Source of the DNA: Pseudomonadota bacterium
GTDB taxonomy: Bacteria > Bdellovibrionota_C > UBA2361 > OMIW01
Assembly: GCA_900299205.1 (NCBI GenBank)
Contig: OMIW01000203.1
Coordinates: 1 to 21,708, forward strand
Reading direction: 5' to 3'
Length of the DNA stretch: 21,708 nt
Within the stretch, counting starts at the first letter, position 1; each line of letters begins with the position of its first letter. Below the pieces are notes generated by a model. That model saw only the letters and a list, made by a program, of their open reading frames with translations, was not told where the DNA came from and did not search any database. Shown in pieces: positions 1 to 7,740 of this stretch. Both the position numbers and the translations under genes were made by a program.

Positions 1-166
1 AGTATGAGCCCCGAGGACCTACCCCCTTCGTTAATCGATCTCGTTCCCATGAATTTGAACAGCCCCCGAATGCGACTATGAGATAAATAAGGTTTGGACG
101 GGGGCTGTTCAAATTCATGGGAACGAGATCGATTAACGAAGGGGGTAGGTCCTCGGGGCTCATACT
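1..166. repeat. Perfect 68-bp inverted repeat with 30-nt spacer
   Basis: Bases 1-68 are the exact reverse complement of bases 99-166; the spacer is 69-98. The first unpaired position on the inner side is 69/98 (A/A). The outer limit cannot be judged because the repeat starts at base 1 of the window. No transposase or recombinase motif adjoins it. A repeat this long and perfect at a sequence end is most simply a fold-back assembly or library artefact, although a real palindrome such as a long terminator, the inverted ends of a small element or a hairpin end is possible. Confidence 0.95.
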
Positions 167-204
167 CTTCCTCAGAGAGAATATCCCAGGTCTTGGAGGT
201 TTAT

Positions 205-248
205 CACCTCCCTGATGGGTTATAGATTCGGAGGGAGGTGCTTTTTTC
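205..248 (+). terminator. Intrinsic (rho-independent) terminator
   Basis: The arms CACCTCCCT (205-213) and AGGGAGGTG (232-240) form a perfect 9-bp stem with an 18-nt loop, followed directly by C then six T (241-247). It would end a plus-strand transcript entering from upstream of the window. No coding frame is seen before it, so the gene it serves is outside the window or was lost at the sequence end. Confidence 0.8.
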
Positions 249-326
249 GACGAATTCTTAAATTTGGAGCGACCGATCATCAAGCATTTCTCTAGTTTGA
301 CGACTCCCTCTGCCGAGGTTGTGAAA

Positions 327-2219
327 ATGGAGCGGGGGAGTATGGTTGTACGGCAGATGTCGAGATCTTTTCCGATTGTTGGGTGGGTGGTTACGCTGCT
401 CAGTGTCGTTGTATTCTCTGGGGGGCACAGTGATGCGCAACCATTAGTAACCCCCGAGAATCCACGGCTGTTCATCGACCCAAAAGGGCCTCAACCTTCT
501 GTGATCGTCAAGCCTGGAGTGCCCAGAATAGATGGGGTTCTCTCAGGATATCGTCTCGACCCATCGACGAATGGGGTTATAACCTACAGTTTTTACGAGG
601 ATTCGGTTTTTGCGGGAGCCTACGGAGGCAGCGAGTCGGGAGTGAGGGAGGTTAGTGAGCCTATAAAAGCGTCGGTGCGGGTGATCATGGGTCACCTCTC
701 CGAGATAACGAATGTCGACTTAATTGAGGTGATTGAGAGTGCGAGCCAGATCGGACAGATCCGGGTACTTTTCTCAAACGGACCGGGGTATGCCTATGCC
801 TACTATCCGACCAGTAATAGCTCTACGAGCATAACTTCGGATGTCCATCTTAATCCAACCTATGACCACGCGAATGATACGAACGGCTTTCGAATGCCGG
901 CCGGACATCATGGGTATATGACGCTTATTCATGAGATTGGTCATGCGCTCGGACTCAAACATCCCCACGATTCATCCCCGAATCTTCTGCCAGCGGAGGA
1001 CAACACCTCTTCCACGGTGATGACTTACAACTTTACCGGTTATGCGGCGGGTTTGCCGATGCCATACGATATTGAGGCTCTCCAGTTTATGTACGGGACG
1101 AGAGGGGCTCGGGCTTTAAGCACATCATTCCTTCTTCCCACCCGAGCGAGTCAGTATCAGGTAGGTGCTCTGACCTACGTGAGTACCGATCTTCACTCAA
1201 AGGTCTCCCTGTGGGATGAATCAGGGGTAGATTCCGTGGATCTTTCGTTGCTTCCCCTGACGAGCGGAGGGTTTCGGATTGATATCCGCCCCGGGGGCGC
1301 GATAACAACCAATTCTCTCTATAACGCAGTCGGCTATTCGCTAGGAGGTATAACCTATCGGACCTCGGCAGCTGGGGTTTTTCTTCCCTTCGACGCCCCG
1401 AAAATTGAGAGGATCGTGGGGTCTCAAAGCAGTGACCTGATTTACTTTAATGCGCTCCCAAATGTTTTAAGTGGATTCGGTGCCTCGACAGCTTTCGGGG
1501 ATGATATAGTCTTCGAGGCTTCGACGGACGACGAAATTTCTTTGACCTCCCTCTCCCGATCTCTCTTTTCGGAGGCTCAGGTCGGGTCTGACCTTGTGCT
1601 TGCTCGAAGTGGGTTCGGTTCGATCACGGTGAAGGGGTATTTCTCGGGAGCCGCGCCCCGAATCGTGTTTTCAGATCAGGTAATACTCGGCGTCGGCACG
1701 CCAACCGTAACGCCCACGGCCTCCCCCACGAGAACGCCTACGTCAACACCGTTGAACACTCCATCTCCGACAGCCACTCCCACGGGGATTGCTACCGCAA
1801 CCCCAACCATAGTGGCCACGGTGACACCCAGCGCAACATTTTCACCGACGGCAACGAGCACCCCGAAGCCGACAAATTCGCCGACCGTCAATCCGACCCA
1901 AACTCCAGCGCGAACTGCGACTTCGACGCCGACCCGTGCGCCTACCCAAACCCCAACCCCGACAGCGACGCGAACTCCAACCCGCACGCCTACCCGGACC
2001 CCGACTCGAACTGCGACGCGAACTCCAACTCGGACCCCGACCTGGACCCCGACTCGAACTGCGACTCCGTCCCCGACCGCAACTCGAACGCTGACTCCGA
2101 CTCCGAGTGCGACGGTATCTGCCTCCCTGACATCCGCTACCCTCAACCCTCGAAGTCGGTCGACCACGGTTCGGAGGCGGCGCATCTCCCGATCCCGGGG
2201 CCGTTCGGGGTCTCGGTAA
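327..2219 (+). CDS. Secreted metzincin (matrixin/serralysin-like) metalloprotease with Thr-Pro-rich stalk
   Basis: Predicted exported zinc endopeptidase. From the ATG at 327 (GAGG 8 nt upstream) the protein has 630 residues. A signal peptide with hydrophobic core around residues 15-31 has a likely cleavage after SDA (about residue 37). The extended zinc motif HEIGHALGLKH (H202, E203, H206, G209, H212) and a Met-turn S-T-V-M-T-Y around M232 are the metzincin hallmarks; the following Tyr and the PYDIEALQ segment fit family M10. A beta-rich region resembling the C-terminal part of serralysins follows (about 240-455). Residues 458-597 are low-complexity TPT/TRTPT repeats, then a short basic Arg/Ser tail. 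In-frame TTG (264) and ATG (342, 357) starts are possible, but 327 gives both a ribosome site and a complete signal peptide. The tail may reflect a frameshift, because another frame stays open to 2330. The substrate is unknown. Confidence 0.85.
   Translation: MERGSMVVRQMSRSFPIVGWVVTLLSVVVFSGGHSDAQPLVTPENPRLFIDPKGPQPSVIVKPGVPRIDGVLSGYRLDPSTNGVITYSFYEDSVFAGAYGGSESGVREVSEPIKASVRVIMGHLSEITNVDLIEVIESASQIGQIRVLFSNGPGYAYAYYPTSNSSTSITSDVHLNPTYDHANDTNGFRMPAGHHGYMTLIHEIGHALGLKHPHDSSPNLLPAEDNTSSTVMTYNFTGYAAGLPMPYDIEALQFMYGTRGARALSTSFLLPTRASQYQVGALTYVSTDLHSKVSLWDESGVDSVDLSLLPLTSGGFRIDIRPGGAITTNSLYNAVGYSLGGITYRTSAAGVFLPFDAPKIERIVGSQSSDLIYFNALPNVLSGFGASTAFGDDIVFEASTDDEISLTSLSRSLFSEAQVGSDLVLARSGFGSITVKGYFSGAAPRIVFSDQVILGVGTPTVTPTASPTRTPTSTPLNTPSPTATPTGIATATPTIVATVTPSATFSPTATSTPKPTNSPTVNPTQTPARTATSTPTRAPTQTPTPTATRTPTRTPTRTPTRTATRTPTRTPTWTPTRTATPSPTATRTLTPTPSATVSASLTSATLNPRSRSTTVRRRRISRSRGRSGSR
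1698..2112 (+). repeat. Degenerate ACN-CCN codon repeat encoding the Thr-Pro stalk
   Basis: About 415 bp of tandem, imperfect ACx CCx units with interspersed CGA/GCG codons encode a TPT, TRTPT and TATPT series. Such stalks are commonly spacer or cell-wall-spanning regions. The 3-nt periodicity makes all three forward frames, and one reverse frame, open across the tract. The region is prone to replication slippage and to sequencing or assembly errors. Confidence 0.85.
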
Positions 2220-2251
2220 GGACGGGTTTCCCGCCGTCAGTCGGCTTGATA

Positions 2252-2272
2252 GCCCCCCGATTTGGGGGGGGC
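2252..2272 (+). other. G/C-rich hairpin after the metzincin gene
   Basis: GCCCCCC (2252-2258) and GGGGGGC (2266-2272) form a 7-bp stem with a 7-nt loop, 33 nt after the stop codon. No T-run follows, so it is at best a weak terminator or an mRNA 3'-end stabiliser. Confidence 0.35.
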
Positions 2273-2351
2273 AATTCGTCCCCTATCTCCCCGATTTTTC
2301 CTGAACCCTACGAACAAAAGGTAGCATGATTTCAGCGTCAGCTTCGGAGAC

Positions 2352-2381
2352 TTGCTGAGGTCTTGCAATACACTGTACGAT
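2352..2381 (+). promoter_or_regulatory. Candidate sigma70-type promoter for the FHA gene
   Basis: TTGCTG (2352-2357) and TACGAT (2376-2381) are separated by 18 nt and lie 36 nt upstream of the FHA start codon. The match to consensus is moderate and rests on inspection only. Confidence 0.3.
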
Positions 2382-2416
2382 CAGCCCTTGGATATTCGGC
2401 AGTTCGCAGGGGAACC

Positions 2417-3397
2417 ATGTTTAATGAACTCATCATCTCGGATGATACCGAGGGCTCTCTGGTCGAGCTCGCCCATCTGAACGCGGATGGAGGAACCGTC
2501 GGGAGGAATCCTGAGGCGGCGATCTCGATTGATAGCGAAGCTGTATCTTTTGAGCATGCGGCCATATCTTTTATGGGGGGGAGGTGGTTTTTCAAGGATT
2601 TGGGCAGCACCAATCGGAGCTGGATCAACGGGGAAGAAGTTTTGCCGGACCGTTGGAGGATAATCCGGCCCGGGGATTTTGTTCAGGTGGGTGATCGGAT
2701 TTTGTACCTTAAGGAGGCTGGGTCTCCGATAGATTCCCCTTCGAATACGCGGTCGCTTCTAGTGCTTCGAGAAGGAGAGTTCTTGGGCGAGGTGTCCATA
2801 TCGGCGGAGGGAACAGTGCTTCGTGTGGGAGGGCTTCAAGCGGATCTTGAACTCTCCCGCAATAGGAGTTCTCGGCCGGTGCTGGTGTTCGATTCGAGGG
2901 AAGGGGAGCTCGTCGTGAAAAGCGAAGCAGGGCTTCTTGTGGGTTTGAAGAACGGTTCGGAGGTGCTTTTGCCGGTTAGTTTGCGAGACCGGGATGAGGT
3001 CACCATCGAAGATTATCAGATTCTTGTGAATGATCCCTCTGAGGATGTAGCTAGCCGCATCCAAGTCGGGAGCTCTGAGCGACTTCGTGATGACGGGGGA
3101 TGGCAGGAGCGGAGCATGGACCGTGCGAGATTCGGCCGGTCTTTAGTCGGCAAATCGCGGGGGGAGGATGTCGATAGTCCGTTTGATGGGAGGGTGGACC
3201 TCGGAGAGCGATATTGGGGCACCCGTAGTGGTGGTGAGGGCCGACCACTCGCCCAAGACTCGATGGCATTTTTGCCGCCACCCCCGCCACCACCACCGAC
3301 TTTTATGGAAACAGCACAGGGGCGGTCGTTATTAATCTCCGTTGTTATTTTACTCGTTGGTTTGATTTCGGTGGGCATTCTCCTCGTTTCTCGCTAA
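2417..3397 (+). CDS. Tail-anchored FHA-domain protein
   Basis: Phosphothreonine-binding signalling protein of 326 residues. The ATG at 2417 follows AGGGGAA with good spacing and opens directly on the FHA fold; an upstream in-frame TTG (2363) would only add residues without homology features. The first FHA domain (about 4-98) has the diagnostic pieces: G29-R30, S44 and FEH (45-47), and GSTNRSWING (63-72). Residues 112-205 look like a second, degenerate FHA-like beta domain (VLRVGG near 134-139, DRDEVTIEDYQILV near 191-204) without the conserved GR/SxxH residues. A charged, disordered linker, eight consecutive prolines (287-294) and a single C-terminal membrane helix (about 304-325) follow, so the FHA part should face the cytoplasm. 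It sits 69 nt before the LPS-core genes. The binding partner is unknown; the Ser/Thr kinase at 9343 is a candidate. Confidence 0.85.
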   Translation: MFNELIISDDTEGSLVELAHLNADGGTVGRNPEAAISIDSEAVSFEHAAISFMGGRWFFKDLGSTNRSWINGEEVLPDRWRIIRPGDFVQVGDRILYLKEAGSPIDSPSNTRSLLVLREGEFLGEVSISAEGTVLRVGGLQADLELSRNRSSRPVLVFDSREGELVVKSEAGLLVGLKNGSEVLLPVSLRDRDEVTIEDYQILVNDPSEDVASRIQVGSSERLRDDGGWQERSMDRARFGRSLVGKSRGEDVDSPFDGRVDLGERYWGTRSGGEGRPLAQDSMAFLPPPPPPPPTFMETAQGRSLLISVVILLVGLISVGILLVSR

Positions 3398-3466
3398 GAA
3401 GAAAGGAGACCGTCTCTACTTCACGCTACGTTGATTCTTTTAAGCTGGATCGTGCGTTAACTTCGA

Positions 3467-4228
3467 ATGTTGGGCTCTTGGCAGGTGGATGAGTTCTCAA
3501 ATAGCTACCATCTCTATCGGTGGGGCAATGTCAAGGTTGGATCCGCCATCCCTCTCTCAGCACCTGTTCAGACTGAGCTGATCAGCTGTCTCGATGGAGA
3601 AGGGGATGGTGTTTCTGGCAGTCTAGCTGGCCGCGCTCCAGTGAGGCATAAGATAATTTCTGGGTTGGGTCCAGTCGTGATCAAAGGATACGTGCGAGGG
3701 GGGTTGTTGAGATTCGCTCGCTCACCAATTCACATGCGATTTGGGCGAACTCGGTGCGAGCGGGAGTTCGATGTGCTTCAGAAGGTTCGTCAGTTGGGCA
3801 TAGCAGCACCTGAACCACTTGCATTCGCGTGGCGGGGCGGACGGTGGTATCGAGCGTGGCTTTTTACGAGATTGATCGAGGGGACAAGGACGTTGGCTGA
3901 TATCAGTCGGGCTGATGAGAATCGGGCGCGAGTTCTCGCCGAGCGACTGGCTCCTATTGTTGAGTTACTCATTCTCAAGGGAGTTTTTCATGTTGATCTT
4001 CACCCTGGAAATGTCGTTGTCGATGAGGATGACAAAATCTATCTCGTAGATTTTGACAAGGCTCGCATCGTTACCGGTCGAGAGCATGAGCAGCTCGCTG
4101 ACCGGTATCTTTGTCGTTGGCGGCGCGCTGTCATTAAACATAATCTGTCGGAGGTGCTCACCGAGGTCTTGTGTTCATCTCTCCGACGACGAGATCTCCT
4201 TCGGTCGAACGTCCGGGGGGATCTCTAA
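3467..4228 (+). CDS. KdkA/InaA-like LPS-core sugar kinase
   Basis: Small protein-kinase-fold enzyme (253 residues) of the lipopolysaccharide kinase group (KdkA, RfaP/WaaP, InaA), which phosphorylate Kdo or heptose of the LPS inner core at the inner membrane. Visible motifs are V-I-K with likely ATP-contacting K73, the helix-C-type glutamate in CEREF (about 97-101), the catalytic loop HVDLHPGN (175-182) and the metal-binding DFD (195-197). The length is normal for KdkA-type proteins. The ATG at 3467 has no clear ribosome site, so the start is uncertain by a few codons. Its TAA overlaps the ATG of the following heptosyltransferase (TAATG), indicating translational coupling. Together with the two heptose genes downstream this points to inner-core phosphorylation, although the acceptor sugar cannot be read from sequence. 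Confidence 0.75.
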   Translation: MLGSWQVDEFSNSYHLYRWGNVKVGSAIPLSAPVQTELISCLDGEGDGVSGSLAGRAPVRHKIISGLGPVVIKGYVRGGLLRFARSPIHMRFGRTRCEREFDVLQKVRQLGIAAPEPLAFAWRGGRWYRAWLFTRLIEGTRTLADISRADENRARVLAERLAPIVELLILKGVFHVDLHPGNVVVDEDDKIYLVDFDKARIVTGREHEQLADRYLCRWRRAVIKHNLSEVLTEVLCSSLRRRDLLRSNVRGDL

Positions 4229-5280
4229 TGGTTACCGAAGCTATCGAGCCTAGTCAGGTAAATAAGATTCTTATCGTCCTCCTCGGAGCCCTCGGAGATG
4301 TTGCGCGGGCGACGACGATCGTACCACCTCTCCGACGAAGATTTCCTGGAGCAACAATCTCTTGGCTTGTTGAGACGAAGAGTGCACCCTTCGTGCGGCT
4401 AAACGATCAGGTCGATACCGTTTATGAATTTGTTCGGCAACGGTGGTGGAGTGCGGGGGGCCTTCTGAAGACCTTGAGGGAACAACGGTTCGATCTCGTC
4501 CTCGACCTTCAGCGACATTTTAAAAGTGGAGTCTTCTCCATCGGATCGGGAGGTCGGGTGCGCATAGGGGTCCATCCCGCAAATGCCAAGGAGTTTAACT
4601 GGATTTTTAATACCAGACACTGCGCCTTTATTCCTGATTCCGAATCAAAAATGGTACTATACGAGGGTTTTTTGAGGGAAGTCGGGTCCAGTGAGGGGCT
4701 TGATAGATCCGGGGGGTTTCAGCGTCAGCAGTTTTTGCCTCTTGTGCCCGATTCAGTTACCCGATTCCCAGGGGGTGTCATAGGGGTGGTTATGGGCTCG
4801 ACATGGCCGACGAAAGATCTCCCTAAGCAGGGGTATGATCAACTTGTTCGTGGGCTCCTCGTGGCATCCAGCTACTCCATCGTGCTGTTGGGGGATAAGA
4901 CTCAGGCGACACTGGGAGGGGAGATAGAGCAAAGTTGTGGCGGGGGCTCGCGGGTGTTGAACCTTGCGGGTAGGACGAGCCTTGCTGAGCTTATGGGAGT
5001 TCTCGCCTCGTGCTCGGCGGTCATTGGTCCGGATTCCGGCCCCGGCCATCTCTCCTCGCTGCTAGGCACTCCGTATGTAACGGTCTTTGGTCCGACCGAT
5101 CCGGTTCGCGTGGCTCCCCTTGGAAGTGAGCATCTGGCAGTTGTGCCACAGGTGGCTTGTGCTCCGTGTTGGCGCAGGAGATGCCCGGGACTTGACACTT
5201 TGTGTATGCGACTTCATTCCCCCCGGGAGATGGTCGCTCGGGTTGTCGAGGCGGCGAATGGTCGATCGAAAGAGTTTTGA
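4228..5280 (+). CDS. Glycosyltransferase family 9 (ADP-heptose:LPS heptosyltransferase-like)
   Basis: Inner-membrane-associated transferase that adds L-glycero-D-manno-heptose from ADP-heptose to the LPS core (WaaC/WaaF/WaaQ family). The ATG at 4228 lies in a TAATG overlap with the preceding kinase gene and follows a G-rich site; an earlier in-frame ATG (4171) would only add residues overlapping that gene. Family features across 350 residues are the N-terminal ILIVLLGALGD (14-24), the nucleotide-sugar region G-S-T-W-P-T-K (190-196), and DSGPGHLSSLLGTP (269-282) followed by VFGPTDP (286-292), the GT9 C-terminal signature. A CAPC...C cluster (311-325) is common in this family. Which heptosyltransferase step it performs (I, II or III) cannot be decided without alignment. 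Confidence 0.85.
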   Translation: MVTEAIEPSQVNKILIVLLGALGDVARATTIVPPLRRRFPGATISWLVETKSAPFVRLNDQVDTVYEFVRQRWWSAGGLLKTLREQRFDLVLDLQRHFKSGVFSIGSGGRVRIGVHPANAKEFNWIFNTRHCAFIPDSESKMVLYEGFLREVGSSEGLDRSGGFQRQQFLPLVPDSVTRFPGGVIGVVMGSTWPTKDLPKQGYDQLVRGLLVASSYSIVLLGDKTQATLGGEIEQSCGGGSRVLNLAGRTSLAELMGVLASCSAVIGPDSGPGHLSSLLGTPYVTVFGPTDPVRVAPLGSEHLAVVPQVACAPCWRRRCPGLDTLCMRLHSPREMVARVVEAANGRSKEF

Positions 5281-5301
5281 TTTGAGTAGTGGGGAGAATC
5301 T

Positions 5302-6342
5302 ATGAATCCGCATCGATTGTCGGACGCAGAGGCGATATTCGAGCTGCTCGAAAAGCTTCGACATGTTCGGGTTCTTGTCGCCGGCGACATCATGCTCGAC
5401 CGTTATATTTGGGGGAAGTCGGATCGGTTATCTCCCGAAGCTCCCGTTCCTGTCGTTGATGCAAAACGGATCGAGGATCGTCTTGGTGGTGCCGCGAACG
5501 CGGCGAGAAACCTCCGGGGTCTCGGGGTGCAAGTCTCTCTTTGTGGGCTCGTCGGTGATGATGCCGAGGGTCGGACAGTGGTGCAATTATTAGAGCAGGC
5601 GGGAATAGATCACGAAGGGGTGCTCATTGAGCGCAGTCGTCCGACGACTTTTAAGACGAGGGTGATGGTCGGGATGTACCAGATGGTACGGGTTGACCGA
5701 GAGGATGCGACCATGAGAGAGCAGCCGATGCAGCATGGACTGGCCGCGGTGATGCAAGCGCAGGCGATGGGTTGTGATGCGGTAATCATCTCTGATTATG
5801 GCAAAGGGGCAGTCTCTCCGCACCTTATTGAACGGGCAGCAGCGGCTGCGACGACTTCGAACACCAAGATTCCGGTAATTGTCGACCCGAACAAAGCAAA
5901 TTTTTCGATGTATCGGGGTATCACCATCGCTAAACCGAATAAAAAAGAGGCGGAAGCAGCGACGGGTTTAACCATTAGCGATCGGAGCTCTGCTTTTAAA
6001 GTCGCCTGGAAGTTGCGGGAGCAGTGGCAGGCTTCAATGATGATGGTCACCCTTGCGGAAATGGGCCTTGTCCTTGTAGGGCCAGATGAGGGTGAGGAGT
6101 TCCATTTGCCGACGGAGGCTCGTGAGGTTTTTGATGTGAGTGGGGCGGGTGATTGCGTGACTGCCGTATTCACCGCTTTTCTTGCTGCGGGTGCCAGTCC
6201 GCTTATCGCAGGAATGATCGCGAATATAGCCGCTGGAATGGTTGTTTCTGAGTTAGGTACCGTTGCCATTACTCATGATCAGTTACGAGAAAAGTTGCGC
6301 TCCATCTTTGCTGAACATCCGGAACGTCTCGCTATTTTGTAA
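5302..6342 (+). CDS. hldA: D-glycero-beta-D-manno-heptose-7-phosphate kinase
   Basis: PfkB/ribokinase-family kinase that phosphorylates heptose-7-phosphate at C1 in ADP-heptose synthesis, the donor route for the adjacent heptosyltransferase. The start is supported by GGGGAG 6 nt upstream. Signatures are RLSPEAPVPV (42-51), a hallmark of HldE/RfaE kinases, the first PfkB motif LGGAANAARN (61-70), the DPNK segment near 195, and the second PfkB motif D-V-S-G-A-G-D (278-284) with D284 as probable catalytic base. The residue after D284 is Cys where Thr is usual. At 346 residues the protein covers only the kinase half of bifunctional HldE; the adenylyltransferase (HldC/RfaE2) must be encoded elsewhere. 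It lies 21 nt after the heptosyltransferase, so an operon is likely. Confidence 0.92.
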   Translation: MNPHRLSDAEAIFELLEKLRHVRVLVAGDIMLDRYIWGKSDRLSPEAPVPVVDAKRIEDRLGGAANAARNLRGLGVQVSLCGLVGDDAEGRTVVQLLEQAGIDHEGVLIERSRPTTFKTRVMVGMYQMVRVDREDATMREQPMQHGLAAVMQAQAMGCDAVIISDYGKGAVSPHLIERAAAAATTSNTKIPVIVDPNKANFSMYRGITIAKPNKKEAEAATGLTISDRSSAFKVAWKLREQWQASMMMVTLAEMGLVLVGPDEGEEFHLPTEAREVFDVSGAGDCVTAVFTAFLAAGASPLIAGMIANIAAGMVVSELGTVAITHDQLREKLRSIFAEHPERLAIL

Positions 6343-6426
6343 GGTCGTTAAAAAAGGGGGGGCTTGTTCGAAGGAAGGAGCCAACCTCAGAGGCTGCTTA
6401 TTCTGGCAAAAAAGGGCGAACATAGC

Positions 6427-7389
6427 ATGGCTCTCCAAAGTATGACGGGACACGGGGAAGGAAGGCGGACCCTGGACGGAGTGGTTTGTATCGTAGAGGT
6501 TCGGGGAGTAAATAACCGATTTCTTGACATCGTCGTGCGGGGTGAGGGGGTTCATGGGGGGCTCGAACAAGCGGTCAAGAAAGCAGTTGGGTCGTGTATT
6601 CAGCGAGGAAGGGTTGATGTTTCGGTGCGTTTGATTTTCGAGACAGCTGACGATCGTCGCGTTAAGATCGATTGCAACCGCGTTGAGGGACTTTTTCGTG
6701 AGTATCAGAGGACCTTCGAGCATTGCGCGGTGCCGTTCGACAGTTCAGAAACAGCCCGACTGATGCTTCTGCAAATACTGGGGCGACATGATGTATTTTT
6801 AGCGGGAGAGGAGGTCGAAGAGCGATTTAAGGATGACCTTGTGCTCGAGACTCTTGATGAAGCGCTCAGAAAATTTATTCAATCAAGAGCGGTTGAGGGG
6901 GAACGGCTCGGTTGTGATATTTTGGAGCGGAGTAAAAATCTGAGGGACTACTTGTCTCACCTCAAGGAGATCTCTTCAACGGTTGCTGAGAGAGCTCGAG
7001 AACGACTACGACAGCGGATATCCCGGGCTGTTGAGGGGCATTTGATGCAGGGGGGCATCTCGGAGCAGGAGGCAGGCGATTTAGATGGGGAAGCGATATT
7101 AACGAGCAGTCACTTTCTTGAAGAGAGGATTGTGCATGAGGTTGCCATCATTGCAGAGCGGCTCGATATTACTGAGGAGTTGGTTCGATTCGGTTCGCAT
7201 CTGGATGAATTCCAAAGCTCACTTTCAGAAGATAGAGTCGGTCGGCGGCTTGACTTTATCGTTCAGGAGTTAGGGCGAGAAGCAAACACCATCGGGTCCA
7301 AAGCCCAGGACGCAGGTGTTCAGCGGATTGTCATAGAGATAAAGGGAGAGCTTGAGCGAATTCGGGAGCAGGTGCAAAATTTAGTATAG
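6427..7389 (+). CDS. yicC: YicC-family endoribonuclease
   Basis: YicC/YloC-family protein (320 residues), a conserved bacterial family with endoribonuclease activity linked to stress and stationary-phase growth. The N-terminus SMTGHGEG (5-12) followed by EVRGVNNRFLDI (24-35) is the family start signature. The C-terminal DUF1732 block FIVQELGREANTIGSKAQD (about 278-296) matches the conserved helical motif, and a helical, charged middle joins them. The ATG at 6427 follows AAGGGCGA about 10 nt upstream and begins exactly where family members begin; an upstream in-frame start (6364) is not supported. It lies 84 nt after hldA and just before guanylate kinase; a yicC-gmk neighbourhood is common in Gram-negative bacteria. 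Confidence 0.92.
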   Translation: MALQSMTGHGEGRRTLDGVVCIVEVRGVNNRFLDIVVRGEGVHGGLEQAVKKAVGSCIQRGRVDVSVRLIFETADDRRVKIDCNRVEGLFREYQRTFEHCAVPFDSSETARLMLLQILGRHDVFLAGEEVEERFKDDLVLETLDEALRKFIQSRAVEGERLGCDILERSKNLRDYLSHLKEISSTVAERARERLRQRISRAVEGHLMQGGISEQEAGDLDGEAILTSSHFLEERIVHEVAIIAERLDITEELVRFGSHLDEFQSSLSEDRVGRRLDFIVQELGREANTIGSKAQDAGVQRIVIEIKGELERIREQVQNLV

Positions 7390-7419
7390 GACTCGCTGTA
7401 CTCGAGAGGAGGGGTGTCA

Positions 7420-7578
7420 TTGGCGGATGTGCGCCCGTACCTCGTTGGCCCTGAATATGCCAGTGCTTTCTCAGGACGGCTCCCATCCATTAAGCTCGCT
7501 TTGAGAGCTATTGTAATCGGATCGCCCAGACGGATGTTGGCGTTTGCCGGACCGTCGGTGGTCGAGAGTGCTCCCTGA
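7420..7578 (+). CDS. Small ORF (52 codons) with strong ribosome binding site, unknown function
   Basis: A TTG start at 7420 is preceded by a near-perfect AGGAGG (7407-7412) within GAGAGGAGGGG, at the ideal 7-nt spacing. The frame runs to TGA at 7576-7578. It begins 30 nt after the yicC stop and lies in the yicC-gmk interval. The product is small and moderately hydrophobic, with an LALRAIVIGSP stretch (about 27-37) and basic residues after it. I do not recognise it. It is not RemA/DUF370, nor RpoZ, both of which can occupy this position in other genomes. It may be a real small protein or a leader ORF for gmk. A TTG start lowers certainty, but the ribosome site is the best in this part of the window. 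Confidence 0.5.
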   Translation: MADVRPYLVGPEYASAFSGRLPSIKLALRAIVIGSPRRMLAFAGPSVVESAP

Positions 7579-7648
7579 AATGACAACTCCCTGAGCACGG
7601 GGACTCAGGAAGCTGCAAAATCGGCGCCAAAAAATTGGTATTTTTTTA

Positions 7649-7678
7649 GTGCTGTTTCCGCGGTCAAGCACGATTTTT
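7649..7678 (+). terminator. Weak terminator-like hairpin in the gmk leader
   Basis: GTGCT (7649-7653) pairs with AGCAC (7667-7671), followed by GA and five T (7674-7678). It lies 63 nt before the gmk start and 70 nt after the small ORF. Another 6-bp hairpin, CCTGAG/CTCAGG, is at 7590-7609. The stem is short, so this may be an attenuator or incidental. Confidence 0.3.
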
Positions 7679-7740
7679 CAGGGGGCGCTAACGAGAGCAA
7701 ACCTCGATCGAAATGAATCCCTTTTTAAGGTAGCGAGCAT

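Noticed and set aside
1-166. Terminal inverted repeats of an insertion sequence
   Set aside because: Only 30 bases separate the arms, so there is no room for a transposase, and no target duplication is visible.
1676-2185. Long minus-strand open frame (169 codons) opposite the Thr-Pro stalk
   Set aside because: It is a Val/Gly repeat created by the ACN-CCN codon repeat on the plus strand, with no start context or domain.
4171-4227. Upstream ATG for the GT9 gene
   Set aside because: It lies inside the preceding kinase gene and adds residues outside the family; the TAATG-coupled ATG at 4228 begins just before the conserved domain.
7420-7578. RemA/DUF370 or RpoZ between yicC and gmk
   Set aside because: These genes can occur near gmk in other genomes, but the 52-residue product shows neither family's motifs.
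7320-7598. 92-codon minus-strand frame overlapping the yicC end and the small ORF
   Set aside because: No ribosome site or homology is visible, and it overlaps a certain gene; the plus-strand 52-codon ORF has far better initiation signals.
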